Assembly (NCBI RefSeq): GCF_002259645.1 | Contig: NZ_MWWV01000015.1 | Span: 16,357-80,356, forward strand | Source of the DNA: Bifidobacterium tissieri | GTDB lineage: Bacteria > Actinomycetota > Actinomycetes > Actinomycetales > Bifidobacteriaceae | Direction of reading: 5' to 3' | DNA length: 64,000 nucleotides | Shown here: positions 51,993 through 61,054 of the stretch, one piece after another | Numbering within the stretch: the stretch's first letter is position 1 | Layout of the letters: the number at the start of each line of letters is the position of its first letter | Position numbers and translations under genes: made by a program | The notes under the pieces: model-generated | What the model was told of the DNA's origin: nothing | Databases searched by the model: none | The model's input: the letters and a program-made list of their open reading frames with translations, nothing else

Positions 51993-54212
51993 TCACTGAC
52001 CGTCTGTTGTTTCGCCCGTCGTTCCGGTGGTCCCGCTCGTCCCGGAGTTGGAATTCGTACTGTTCGAACGCGTGCTCGAACTTGACCTCTTCTTCGTCGT
52101 CGTGGACGATGACGAACCGCCGCTCGTGCGGATCATGTTCGGATCCGGATTGCCGTAATCGTTGTTCTGCGGAATGTTGGCGGAATTCAGGTAGTTCTCC
52201 ATGAACTCCTTCCACGTCGGCAGTGCGATATCGGCACCGTACCAGGACGAACGATACACGCCGTTGATCGTGCCCTTGAGCGAGACGCCCGAGTTCTCGG
52301 CGTTGGTGATCAGCGCGAACGCGGCCACCTGCGGCACGAATCCGGACGTTGCCAGCTGCGTCTGCTCGCTCGTACCGGTCTTGGCGAACGTCTTGCGTCC
52401 GTTCGACAGCTGTGCGTCCTTGGCCACGCCCTGCGTGACGTTGAGGTTCATGGCGTAGGCGGTGGTCTGCGCCACCTCGGAGGAGATGGCCTGATGGCAG
52501 TCGGCGCTGGGCACCTTGTAGTTCTTGCCGGCGCTGTCGGTCACCTTGGTCAGGGCGATCGGCGTGCAGGCCACGCCGTTGCCGGCGATGGTGGCGTACA
52601 CGTTGGCCATGGTCAGCGGCGACGACGGTTCCGTACCGATCACCATCGACGGGTTGTACGTGGTGATGTCGGTGCCATCCGCACGGTGGTATCCCATGGT
52701 CTTGGCCATGTCGGCGATGGACTTCAGACCGATGCGCTGCGCCATGGACACCTGCGTGGTGTTGTGCGACTGGTTGAGCGCCTGCAGCGGTGTCTCCGGG
52801 TTCACGGTGCCGCCGCCCGAGTTCTGCACATCGAACACGCCGGATCCGTTGGCATCGGGGATGGTCCGGTACGAGTAGTGCATACTGGTCGCCAGCGGTT
52901 CGTTGGCGGAGTTGCCGGCGTTGATCCATGCGGCGAAGTTGATGGGCTTCCACGTGGAACCGACCTGGAAGCCGGAGCCGCCGCCGTCCTTGTAGTCGAC
53001 GGCGTAGTTCACGGAGGTTCGCGTGGTGCCGGGGGCACCGTTGACGTCGTAGGTGCGGTTCTGCGCCAGTGCGAGCACTTCGCCGGTGCCCGGACGGATT
53101 GCGGCGAGAATATTCTCGTAGCCACTGGGATCATCCTCCGGCAGGTTGTCGCGCACGGCGGTCCACGCGGAGTTCTGCGCGTTCACGTCAAGCGTGGTGT
53201 AGATGTTGAGGCCGCCCTGCCTGATGAGCTGGCGACGCTCCTTCAGCGTTTCGCCGAACACCTTGGAGTTCTCGATCTGACGGATCGCGTAGTCGCAGAA
53301 GTATGCGGCGTTGCCGGCCGCCTGGCAGCCGACGGACACGTCCTGCACATGCAGGGTGTCGGCGATCGGGATCTTCTTGGCGGCGTCGGTTTCGCTCTTG
53401 TCGACGAAGCCCCACTGGCTCATCAGATCAAGCGTGATGTTGCGCTGCTTCTCCGACTCCGTCGGATTCACGGTCGGATCGTAGTTGGCGGGGTTCTTGG
53501 TGATGGCCGCGATCGTGGCGGACTCCACCAGATTCAGTTCGGACGCGCTCTTGGAGAAGTAGTGTCGGGCGGCGGTCTCCACACCGTATACGCTCTTGCC
53601 GAACTGTGCGATGTTGAGGTAGCCCTGCAGAATCTCCTGCTTGGAATACTTCTTTTCGAGTTCCACGGAGATGAGCATCTCGCGCAGCTTGCGGGCGATC
53701 GTCTCCTCCTGCGCGTGATAGGCCTCGATCGGATCGTTGTCCTCGAGGGCCTGATCGATGAGGATGTTCTTCACGTACTGCTGGGTAAGGGTCGATCCTC
53801 CCTGGGTGTCGCCCTTCTTCACGTATGTCTGCACGAACGCTCGTGCGATGCCCTGCGGGTCGATGCCGCTGTGATCCCAGAAACGGTGGTCCTCACGTGC
53901 CACCACGGCCTTCTGCATGTAGTCCGAAATGTTCTTCAGCGGCACGATGATGCGGTTCTGCTCATAGAACGTCGCCAGCACGGTGGTGCCATCGGACGCG
54001 TACATGCGTGACTGCTGTGGCAGGTCGGCCAAATCGAAGTCGATGTCTTCGGCCTTCAGCGAGGATGTCAGGCTCTTGGTCATGGCGTTCGCACCCATGA
54101 CGGCGGGCAGCAGGAATCCGGAGGCCACCACGCCGCCTGCGACGCAGAACATGATGTAGGCAAGGATCAGCGTGAACACACGACGAGCTGTCTTTGGTTT
54201 CTTTTCGGGCAT
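51993..54212 (-). CDS. Class A penicillin-binding protein (transglycosylase/transpeptidase)
   Basis: 739 residues from ATG 54212: TACAAT (54220-54225, minus strand) ends 7 nt before it, so a leaderless start is preferred to ATG 54221. One membrane helix (about 13-40). GT51 domain: VVAREDHRFWDHSGIDPQGIARAF (catalytic Glu), GGSTLTQQYVKN, RKLREMLISVELEKKYSKQEILQGYLN, FGKSVYGVETAARHYFSK. Transpeptidase domain: GSTWKP (SxxK, near residue 425), SHNTTQ (SxN), KTGTSEQ (KTG). The tail is Ser/Thr-rich and disordered. It polymerises and cross-links peptidoglycan outside the membrane. Confidence 0.95.
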   Translation of the reverse strand: MPEKKPKTARRVFTLILAYIMFCVAGGVVASGFLLPAVMGANAMTKSLTSSLKAEDIDFDLADLPQQSRMYASDGTTVLATFYEQNRIIVPLKNISDYMQKAVVAREDHRFWDHSGIDPQGIARAFVQTYVKKGDTQGGSTLTQQYVKNILIDQALEDNDPIEAYHAQEETIARKLREMLISVELEKKYSKQEILQGYLNIAQFGKSVYGVETAARHYFSKSASELNLVESATIAAITKNPANYDPTVNPTESEKQRNITLDLMSQWGFVDKSETDAAKKIPIADTLHVQDVSVGCQAAGNAAYFCDYAIRQIENSKVFGETLKERRQLIRQGGLNIYTTLDVNAQNSAWTAVRDNLPEDDPSGYENILAAIRPGTGEVLALAQNRTYDVNGAPGTTRTSVNYAVDYKDGGGSGFQVGSTWKPINFAAWINAGNSANEPLATSMHYSYRTIPDANGSGVFDVQNSGGGTVNPETPLQALNQSHNTTQVSMAQRIGLKSIADMAKTMGYHRADGTDITTYNPSMVIGTEPSSPLTMANVYATIAGNGVACTPIALTKVTDSAGKNYKVPSADCHQAISSEVAQTTAYAMNLNVTQGVAKDAQLSNGRKTFAKTGTSEQTQLATSGFVPQVAAFALITNAENSGVSLKGTINGVYRSSWYGADIALPTWKEFMENYLNSANIPQNNDYGNPDPNMIRTSGGSSSSTTTKKRSSSSTRSNSTNSNSGTSGTTGTTGETTDGQ

Positions 54213-54428
54213 GGTGCCCATTGTAAAGTGGTGGGCCTACCTTTCGACCATTCGATTGCAATCTTCACGGCACTGTCATTCCCGCAAAATTCGCTGGGAA
54301 TACGCTGATGTGCCGTATGGGTGGATGGGCCGATACGTCGTACTGACATCTTGCCTATGTGCCGTGCGATTGCCTTGCCGATGTGCCTTGCCGGCGTGCT
54401 ACTGCTGCGCTGCTCCGCTACTGACGTA

Positions 54429-55145
54429 CTACTGATGCGCCCGGCGAATCAGCTTGCCCGGCTGATAGATGATGATCGTCCTGCCCCTGCGGGAGATCCA
54501 CCCACGCTGCGTGAATTCCATCAACGCCTTGTTCACCGTCTCGCGGGAGGCACCCACCAGCTGCGCCATCTCCTCCTGCGTCAGATCGTGCGGCACCACC
54601 AGACCGTCCTCGCTGGGCTCGCCGAAACGCTGCGCCAAATCGATGAGCGTCTTCGCCAGTCGTCCGGGAACGTCCATGAACACCAGATCGGCGATGCGTT
54701 CGTTATTGAGTCGTGCGCGATTGCCCATCACCTGCAGCATGTCGATGGCAACGCGGGGGTGCTCGTCGAGCCAGGCGAACAGTGCGGCGCGCTCCAGCGA
54801 GGCGACGATCGTGCCGTTGGTCATGACGATAGCCGACGCCGTACGGGGGCCGCCGGTCGGATCGAATACGGGAATCTCGCCGAGCAGCTCGCCGCGTCCG
54901 GTGATCGACAGCAGATGAATGCGGTGGTCGGTCGACTCTCGCGTGAGCTTCACTCGACCCGTCTCCACCAGATACATACGGTGGTCCGTATCCCCCTCGT
55001 GGAATATGGCGTCACCCTTGGAATAATAGCGTCGTTGGAGATGCGGCAGCAGCTGGTCGGCCTCTTCGGGGCGCACCTGCTTGAACAGGGCGGTGTGAAG
55101 AAGGGCGTCGCGTTGGCTTTCCAGGTCGTCGGTAGCGCGAATCAC
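54429..55145 (-). CDS. Crp/Fnr-family transcriptional regulator
   Basis: 238 residues from GTG 55145 (GGAGG about 10 nt upstream; TTG 55148 is an alternative). The N-terminal cyclic-nucleotide-binding fold has LFKQVRPEEADQLLPHLQRRYYSKGDAIFHEGDTDHRMYLVETGRVKL and GELLGEIPVFDPTGGPRTASAIV, close to the cAMP phosphate cassette with PRTASA in the R(S/T)A region. The C-terminal helix-turn-helix is LTQEEMAQLVGASRETVNKALMEFTQRGWI. It resembles GlxR/Crp regulators of actinobacteria. It could be a global carbon regulator; target sites are not evident. Confidence 0.9.
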   Translation of the reverse strand: MIRATDDLESQRDALLHTALFKQVRPEEADQLLPHLQRRYYSKGDAIFHEGDTDHRMYLVETGRVKLTRESTDHRIHLLSITGRGELLGEIPVFDPTGGPRTASAIVMTNGTIVASLERAALFAWLDEHPRVAIDMLQVMGNRARLNNERIADLVFMDVPGRLAKTLIDLAQRFGEPSEDGLVVPHDLTQEEMAQLVGASRETVNKALMEFTQRGWISRRGRTIIIYQPGKLIRRAHQ

Positions 55146-55347
55146 CAAGCGTCAACCTCCATCGTTGAGTCCCGTATGATTTTTTCAATCTATTAGTCTA
55201 GCGCGCGCGGTGGGGGCCGAATATCCTGTTGAATGGATTTGCCAACGGAAAAACAGTCGGTAAACATCGGAAAACGATGTGCCGGTGACGGGCGGTTGTT
55301 GTTCCATGTACGCGCATGATAATGCATATATAAATAAGGAATCGGAT

Positions 55348-56406
55348 ATGGCGAACACGGCGGTTGCGGCGGGTGAGGACGACGATGAGAGGCGTTTGGA
55401 CGGATGTCCGGGGAACGATGTGAGCGTTTCGCATTGTGGAAGTCCAACGATTGACGTGAACAGTGGTTCGGGCGCTGATGACGACAATACGATTGTTGGG
55501 GATGGCGGTATGAGTGTTGGGGATGGCGGTATGACCATGACCGCTGTCGGTGCCGAGGATATTGATGAAGGCTTCGTTGATGGTGGTGCCGGGGGTGCTG
55601 GCGCTGATGTCGCTGGTGTTGGTGATGCCGCTATCTCCGGCGGCGCCTCCGTTGTGGTGGTGATGCCCACGTACAACGAGAAGGACAATCTGCCCGTCAC
55701 GATTCCCGCCGTGCTGCGACATTGCCCCGACGTGCACGTTCTGGTCGTCGACGACAATTCTCCTGACGGCACGGGCGATCTTGCCGACGCGATGGCCGAC
55801 GACGATCCGCGCATCCATGTGCTGCACAGGGCGGGCAAGGGCGGACTTGGTCCTGCGTATCTGGCCGGTTTCCGGTGGGCATTGGATCGTGGATACGACG
55901 TGATCTGCGAGATGGATATGGATGGTTCGCATCGTCCGCAGGATCTGCCGCGATTGCTTGCCCCGTTGCTGGGGGTGAGCGGTCGTGGTGGGGCCGGAGC
56001 TCGGTATGCCGGGAGGGTTGATCTGGTGATCGGATCGCGGCGTGTGCGTGGCGGCCGTTCGGAGGGATGGCCGTGGTATCGCAATCTGATCTCATCATGC
56101 GGATCGCTGTATGCGCGTATCATGCTCGGCTCCCGCGTGCACGATATGACCGCCGGATTCCGTGCGTATCGTGCATCGATGTTGCGTTCTGTTCGTTTGA
56201 ATGAGGTCGAAGCCGGCGGATACGTGTTCCAGATCGATATGACCCGACGTGTGCTGGCCGCTGGTGGCGTGATCCGGGAAGTTCCGATCGTCTTTCCGCA
56301 GCGCGTGCGCGGCGTTTCCAAGATGAGCTCGGCCATCGTGCTCGAGGCCATGTGGCGAGTCACCATCTGGGGATTGCAGCGCCTGATTCCGGCCCGACGT
56401 CGATAG
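55348..56406 (+). CDS. Polyprenol-phosphate mannosyltransferase-like GT2 enzyme
   Basis: 352 residues from ATG 55348 (AAGGA 8 nt upstream). The first 110 residues are an unusual Gly/Asp/Ala/Val-rich region with a short internal DNA repeat (GGGGATGGCGGTATGA at 55498 and 55519). The GT2 domain then has VVVVMPTYNEKDNLPVTI, VLVVDDNSPDGTGDLAD, KGGLGPAYLAGFRWALDRGYDVICEMDMDGSHRPQDLPRLL (DxD-type metal site) and VIGSRRVRGG. This is the dolichol-phosphate mannose synthase pattern (DPM1/Ppm1). It would load mannose on polyprenyl phosphate for wall glycans. No C-terminal membrane domain. Confidence 0.85.
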   Translation: MANTAVAAGEDDDERRLDGCPGNDVSVSHCGSPTIDVNSGSGADDDNTIVGDGGMSVGDGGMTMTAVGAEDIDEGFVDGGAGGAGADVAGVGDAAISGGASVVVVMPTYNEKDNLPVTIPAVLRHCPDVHVLVVDDNSPDGTGDLADAMADDDPRIHVLHRAGKGGLGPAYLAGFRWALDRGYDVICEMDMDGSHRPQDLPRLLAPLLGVSGRGGAGARYAGRVDLVIGSRRVRGGRSEGWPWYRNLISSCGSLYARIMLGSRVHDMTAGFRAYRASMLRSVRLNEVEAGGYVFQIDMTRRVLAAGGVIREVPIVFPQRVRGVSKMSSAIVLEAMWRVTIWGLQRLIPARRR

Positions 56407-56689
56407 GGCCCGACGCCGATAACGTGGGCCGGGGCGGTCCTCCTGATGGGAGGTGCCTGGACTCCCGTTTCTTCGCGGGTGAACTTCGTCCACAATGGTG
56501 CTTGCCGGGAGACGTCCGAATCGTTGCGCGCGACGAACAGTACGGTAGCAGTACGGAGTAAGGGGTGGTTCCTGCGTGGGGTGTCTGGATCGTTGATCTG
56601 GCTACGCCGGTTTTCCCTGATGGTGGTTCCTGATGGTGGTTCCCATGGCGGTGGCGTTCACCTCGGTTAATAGCGATGGCATGTGTCAG

Positions 56690-56996
56690 CTGCGGTTCTG
56701 TTGCGGACCCATTGCAAACCCGCAGCGAGGAGACTGCCTTGCTGCGGGTTGGTGTGATGTCCGTGACGGATCCGCAGTGTGGGTTGGGTTGTGTTGCGGG
56801 TCTGTTATCTGTTCGCGTCCAACCCGCAGTGAAGGATCCCGCTGTCTGCGGGTTGGTGTGGTGTTCGTGACCAATCCGCAGTTTGTCCGAGGTGGTGCTC
56901 TGCTCCTGCTGCGGGTTTGCGTCAGTTTCGTGACTGACCTGCAGCGGGGAGACTGCTTTGCTGCGGGTTGGTGTGATGTTCGTGACGAGCCCGCAG
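56690..56996. repeat. Array B of the 52-bp-phased palindromic repeat (six units)
   Basis: 36-nt units start at 56690, 56742, 56794, 56846, 56909 and 56961. Intervals are 52, 52, 52, 63 and 52 bp. Ends are CTGCGGGTT and (A)ACCCGCAG with few changes; the centre is often GGTGTGATGTTCGTGAC. Spacers of 16 bp are partly conserved (CGAGGAGACTGCCTTG, CGGGGAGACTGCTTTG). The flanking gene-free DNA, 56407-56689 and 56997-57320, shows nothing else I can name. Confidence 0.85.
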
Positions 56997-57320
56997 TGTG
57001 AGAGCGTGGGCTGTGGATTCATGATCTGCGGCATGACGACATATGCGTGGACCGTTCGACTGGGATCAGTGGTGGTGCACCTTGTACGTTTTCGCAGTGC
57101 TTTGAACCCTCCGGCTACGTTGTGTCTGTGCACTGTCCCGAATCATGATCGGGGTTCGATGCGGTTACGTTGTGCTCCGACCCGGTGGCATGGCGTAACC
57201 GATGTTCGCTGGGTTATGGTGCGTGCCTTTTCCGTTCCGGATCGTAATCGCAGATCCCGCCGGTTGCGATCGGGTGCGGGTTGACGTGGGATCGTGTGGG
57301 ATGCTGACGATCCGGCAAGA

Positions 57321-57371
57321 ATAATGTTCGGTTGATTTTACTTTTTGATAGGTTGTGTGCGATAATGTTCG
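57321..57371. promoter_or_regulatory. Promoter/operator region of the gal regulator gene
   Basis: ATAATGTTCG occurs at 57321-57330 and again at 57362-57371, 41 bp (about four helical turns) apart. The second copy overlaps the GATAAT -10 box (57361-57366) of the DeoR gene. The spacing suits cooperative binding by a DeoR-type autorepressor. Inferred. Confidence 0.45.
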
Positions 57372-57372
57372 T

Positions 57373-58176
57373 ATGATTTCCTCTCATAGACAACATGTGA
57401 TCCTGAGCAGACTGCGCACGCGCGGTGCCGTTCGCATCACTGCGCTCAGCAAGGAGCTCGGCGTCTCATCAATGACGATCCGCCGAGACATCGCCGAGCT
57501 TGCGGATAAGGGGCTGCTCAAACGCGTGCATGGCGGAGCCGTGACCACCAGCACGTTGCTTGCCGAACCGTTGTTCTCCGTCAAGTCCCAGATGGACATC
57601 GGTCTCAAGGACGCCATCGCGCGTGCCGCCGTCGAATATGTGTCGCCCGGCGATGTAATCGCCATCGGTGGTGGCACCACCGCGTACGTGTTCGCCCAGC
57701 ATCTGCTGGAAAGCGAGAACTCGTCGGGAATCACCATCCTGACGAACTCGATTCCCGTGGCGGAACTCGTGCAGGCCATGGAAAACAAGGACGCCGAGGT
57801 GATCGTCACCGGTGGTGTGCTCACCCGGTCCAACTCGCTCGTCGGACCGATCGCCGACAAGGTGATTTCATCGTTGCGTGTCAACACGCTGTTCCTCGGT
57901 ACGCATTCGGTGTCCATGCCACGCGGATTCCTCACACCGAACTCGTTGGAGTCGGCGACCGACGCTGCCCTGATCAACATCGCCGATCGACGGGTCGTGC
58001 TGGCCGACCACACCAAGTGGGACAACACCTCACTGTCCATGTTCGCGAGTTTCGAGTCCATCGACGTACTGATTACTGACGATGGCTTGGATCCGAAATA
58101 CGCCGAACAGGCCAAGGATTTGGTAAAAGATCTCGTTCTGGCCGCCCAGGACGAAACCGACAAGGAAAGAGAATAA
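57373..58176 (+). CDS. DeoR-family regulator of the galactose genes
   Basis: 267 residues from ATG 57373; GATAAT ends 6 nt upstream, so leaderless translation is likely. N-terminal helix-turn-helix: RQHVILSRLRTRGAVRITALSKELGVSSMTIRRDIAELADKGLLKRVHGGA, the standard DeoR signature. The sensor domain has the sugar-phosphate isomerase-like pattern VIAIGGGTTAYVFAQHL, ILTNSIPVAELV, VIVTGGVLTRSNSLVGPIAD and VLADHTKWD. It is followed without a gap by galT (TAATG overlap), so it most likely senses a galactose-derived sugar phosphate and controls this operon and itself. Confidence 0.9.
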   Translation: MISSHRQHVILSRLRTRGAVRITALSKELGVSSMTIRRDIAELADKGLLKRVHGGAVTTSTLLAEPLFSVKSQMDIGLKDAIARAAVEYVSPGDVIAIGGGTTAYVFAQHLLESENSSGITILTNSIPVAELVQAMENKDAEVIVTGGVLTRSNSLVGPIADKVISSLRVNTLFLGTHSVSMPRGFLTPNSLESATDAALINIADRRVVLADHTKWDNTSLSMFASFESIDVLITDDGLDPKYAEQAKDLVKDLVLAAQDETDKERE

Positions 58177-59429
58177 TGATGACAGAATTCGCGCAGTATG
58201 TTCCTGGCGAATATGCAAAGAAGCACATCCGCATCACTCCGACCACACTGGCCGACGGACGTGACTTCTTCTACCTCGACGATGATCCGGAATACGTTTC
58301 CGGAGCCAAGACCCGTGAGCTGACGGATCCTCGCGACCTGCCGTACCGCTTCAGCAACCAGCTCAACGCGGCCGGCGAGGAAGTGCCGTACGCGGCTCCC
58401 GAAATGCGTCGCGATCCGCTGACCGGCGACTGGATTCCCATGGCCACCGCCCGCATGAACCGACCGATTACCGCCGGCCCCGGCGCCACCGCGAAGGGCA
58501 ATCCGCTGGCCGCGCGCAAGCCCGGCGACCCGTACCAGGACGGCGAGGTGCCGGATACCGACTACAACGTGGTCGTGTTCGAGAACCGCTTCCCGTCGAT
58601 GGTGCGCGTGCCCGGCCGTAGCGAGGACGTCACGTTCGTGAACGACAACCCGCTGTGGGAGAAGAAGCTTGCCACGGGCCGTTGCGAGGTCATCTGCTTC
58701 GATCCCAACGAACACGGTCTGCCCGCCGATCTGCCGGTGTCCCGACTGCGCACGGTCGTTGAGGCCTGGGCGTTCCGCACCGCCGAGATCTCCAAGATGG
58801 AAGGCATCGAGCAGATCTTCCCGTTCGAGAACCACGGTGCCGAGATCGGCGTCTCGCTGGCCCACCCGCACGGTCAGGTGTACTGCTACCCGTTCATCGC
58901 CCCGAGGCTGGAAGCCGAACTCAAGCACACCGAGGCCTACCACGAGAAGACCGGCGGCAACCTGCTCAAGGACCTCATGAACGCCGAGATCGAAGCCGAG
59001 GAGCGCGTGGTGCTGCGCAACCACAGCTGGGTCGCCTACGTGCCGGCCGCCGCCCGCTGGCCTCTCGAGGTGCATGTCGCCCCGGTGCGCGACGTGCTCA
59101 CGCTCGACGAGCTCAACGACCAGGAACGCTGGGATCTGGCCCAGATGTACTCCACGCTGCTCAAGCGAGGCAACGCATTCTTCGACAAGGGCGACGGCAA
59201 GGGCATGGATCTGCCGTACATCGCCGCCTGGCATCAGGCTCCGATCCACGATCCGCGTCGCGCGAACTACCGCCTGAACCTGCAGTTCTTCAGCTTCCGC
59301 CGCGCCGCCAACAAGATCAAGTACCTTGCCGGCTCCGAGTCGGGCATGGCCGCATGGATCTCCGACACCACGCCGGAACTCATCGCCAAGCGCTTCCACG
59401 AACTCGGCCCCATCGACATCGAAGGCTGA
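58176..59429 (+). CDS. galT: Galactose-1-phosphate uridylyltransferase
   Basis: 417 residues; ATG 58176 overlaps the regulator stop, with AAGGA 9 nt upstream (ATG 58179 is an alternative). Diagnostic sequences: RRDPLTGDWIPMATARMNRP, NVVVFENRFPSM, FENHGAEIGVSLAHPHGQVYCYPFI with the nucleophile His of HPHGQ (near residue 233), and VAYVPAAARWPLEVHVAPVRDVLTLDEL with the second HxxP-like site. It exchanges UMP between UDP-glucose and galactose-1-phosphate in the Leloir pathway. Confidence 0.96.
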   Translation: MMTEFAQYVPGEYAKKHIRITPTTLADGRDFFYLDDDPEYVSGAKTRELTDPRDLPYRFSNQLNAAGEEVPYAAPEMRRDPLTGDWIPMATARMNRPITAGPGATAKGNPLAARKPGDPYQDGEVPDTDYNVVVFENRFPSMVRVPGRSEDVTFVNDNPLWEKKLATGRCEVICFDPNEHGLPADLPVSRLRTVVEAWAFRTAEISKMEGIEQIFPFENHGAEIGVSLAHPHGQVYCYPFIAPRLEAELKHTEAYHEKTGGNLLKDLMNAEIEAEERVVLRNHSWVAYVPAAARWPLEVHVAPVRDVLTLDELNDQERWDLAQMYSTLLKRGNAFFDKGDGKGMDLPYIAAWHQAPIHDPRRANYRLNLQFFSFRRAANKIKYLAGSESGMAAWISDTTPELIAKRFHELGPIDIEG

Positions 59430-59454
59430 TCGTCACACACATCCGTATACTGAT

Positions 59455-59509
59455 CACGCGGACCGGGTTCCGATTACGATTATCGGACTCGCCCGGTCCG
59501 CGTGAATCA
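59455..59509 (+). terminator. Terminator between galT and galK
   Basis: Perfect 13-bp stem CACGCGGACCGGG (59455-59467) with CCCGGTCCGCGTG (59492-59504), a nested TCCGAT/ATCGGA hairpin in the loop, then AATCATTTTT. Strong enough to split or reduce galK transcription from the upstream promoter. Confidence 0.85.
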
Positions 59510-59597
59510 TTTTTCCGGTTATCGTGACCATGAAGCCGCACCGTTGCGGCACGCTCATCTATCCATTCTGTCCATCCAAGGAAGGAACAATCACATC

Positions 59598-60845
59598 ATG
59601 ACCAACGTCGAATTCATCGCCCCGATCGATGCTGAGGACGGCGTCGCCCGCGCGACCGAGCTGTTCAAGGCCGCGTACGGCGAAGAACCCGAAGGCGTAT
59701 GGAGCTCGCCCGGCCGCGTCAACCTGATCGGCGAACACACCGACTACAACGCCGGTCTGTGCCTGCCCATCGCCCTGCCACACCGCACGTACATCGCGCT
59801 CAAGCCCCGCACCGACACCGCCGTGCGCGTCGTCTCCGACATCAAGCCCGACGACGTCGTATCCGCCGACCTCGACGGACTGCAGGCCCGCGGCGTCGAC
59901 GGCTGGGCCGCCTACCCGGTCGGCGTGGCCTGGGCGCTGCGCGAAAAGGGCTTCAACGTGCGCGGATTCGACGCCGCCTTCGTCTCCTGCGTGCCGCTCG
60001 GCAGTGGGCTGAGCTCCTCCGCAGCCATGACCTGCTCCACCGCGCTCGCCCTCGACGACGTGTACGGTCTCGGCTACGGCCAGTCCGACGCCGGCCGCGT
60101 CACCCTGATCAACGCCGCCATCAAGTCCGAAAACGAAATGGCCGGCGCATCCACCGGCGGACTCGACCAGAACGCCTCCATGCGCTGCACCGAAGGCCAT
60201 GCCCTGCTGCTCGACTGCCGCCCCGAACTCACCCCGCTCGAGAACGTCTCCCAGCAGCCGTTCGACCTCAAGGCCAACAAGCTCGAACTGCTCGCCCTCG
60301 ACACCCAGGCCCCGCATCAGCTCAACGACGGCCAGTACGCCGAACGACGCGCCACTTGCGAGAAGGCCGCCGAAATCCTCGGCGTGGCCAACCTGCGCGT
60401 GACCGCCGACGCCATCCGCGAGGCCGACGATCCGGAACAGGCGCTGCAGGACGTGCTCGACGCCCTGCCCGACGAGAACATGAAGAAGCGTGTGCGCCAC
60501 GTCGTCACCGAAATCGAACGCGTGCGTGAATTCGTCAAGGCCTTCGCCGAAAACGACATTGAGGAGGCCGGACGCTTGTTCAACGCCTCCCACGACTCCC
60601 TTGCCGTTGACTACGAGGTCACCGTGCCCGAGCTCGACGTGGCCGTGGATGTGGCCCGTCGCAACGGCGCCTACGGTGCCCGTATGACCGGCGGCGGCTT
60701 TGGCGGCTCCATCATCGCGCTCGTCGACGCCGGTCGTTCCGAAGAGGTCGCACAGAAGATCGCCGACGAATTCGCGGCCCGTGGCTTCCATGCCCCACGC
60801 GCGCTCGCCGCCTACGCCGCCCCCAGCTCCGCGCGCAACGCGTGA
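59598..60845 (+). CDS. galK: Galactokinase
   Basis: 415 residues from ATG 59598 (AAGGAA 10 nt upstream). GHMP kinase: the galactose-binding signature SSPGRVNLIGEHTDYNAGLCLPIAL (near 37), the ATP loop VPLGSGLSSSAAMTCSTAL (near 135), the catalytic Asp in ASTGGLDQNASMRC, and motif 3 ARMTGGGFGGSIIALVD near 360. It phosphorylates galactose to galactose-1-phosphate for GalT. In bifidobacteria it also serves milk-sugar and mucin-glycan use. Confidence 0.96.
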   Translation: MTNVEFIAPIDAEDGVARATELFKAAYGEEPEGVWSSPGRVNLIGEHTDYNAGLCLPIALPHRTYIALKPRTDTAVRVVSDIKPDDVVSADLDGLQARGVDGWAAYPVGVAWALREKGFNVRGFDAAFVSCVPLGSGLSSSAAMTCSTALALDDVYGLGYGQSDAGRVTLINAAIKSENEMAGASTGGLDQNASMRCTEGHALLLDCRPELTPLENVSQQPFDLKANKLELLALDTQAPHQLNDGQYAERRATCEKAAEILGVANLRVTADAIREADDPEQALQDVLDALPDENMKKRVRHVVTEIERVREFVKAFAENDIEEAGRLFNASHDSLAVDYEVTVPELDVAVDVARRNGAYGARMTGGGFGGSIIALVDAGRSEEVAQKIADEFAARGFHAPRALAAYAAPSSARNA

Positions 60846-60852
60846 TATTTGC

Positions 60853-61026
60853 CGTTAGTGTGAGCCCTACCGTTAGTGTGAGCCTGTTAAGTGTGCGCCC
60901 TGCCGCTAGTGTGAGCTCACACTAACGTCACAGGCCACCAAAACGTTGAAATTCCAACACCCCCATTTTTTAGTGTGATCACACTACGGAGTGGGGGTGG
61001 TTCAGTATTTGGGCGGATTTTGGAGT
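60853..61026. repeat. TAGTGTGA-palindrome element, copy 2
   Basis: Same layout as copy 1 (45409-45572), with more half-sites: TTAGTGTGAGCC-like at 60855, 60873 and a variant at 60888, palindrome TAGTGTGAGCTCACACTA (60907-60924), AAAACGTTGAAATTCCAACA (60940-60959), TTTTTT, and TAGTGTGATCACACTA (60971-60986). Homology continues to GGATTTTG near 61020. It starts 8 bp after the galK stop. Confidence 0.85.
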
Positions 61027-61054
61027 ATGGGATTAATGTGACTGATAAACAAAT

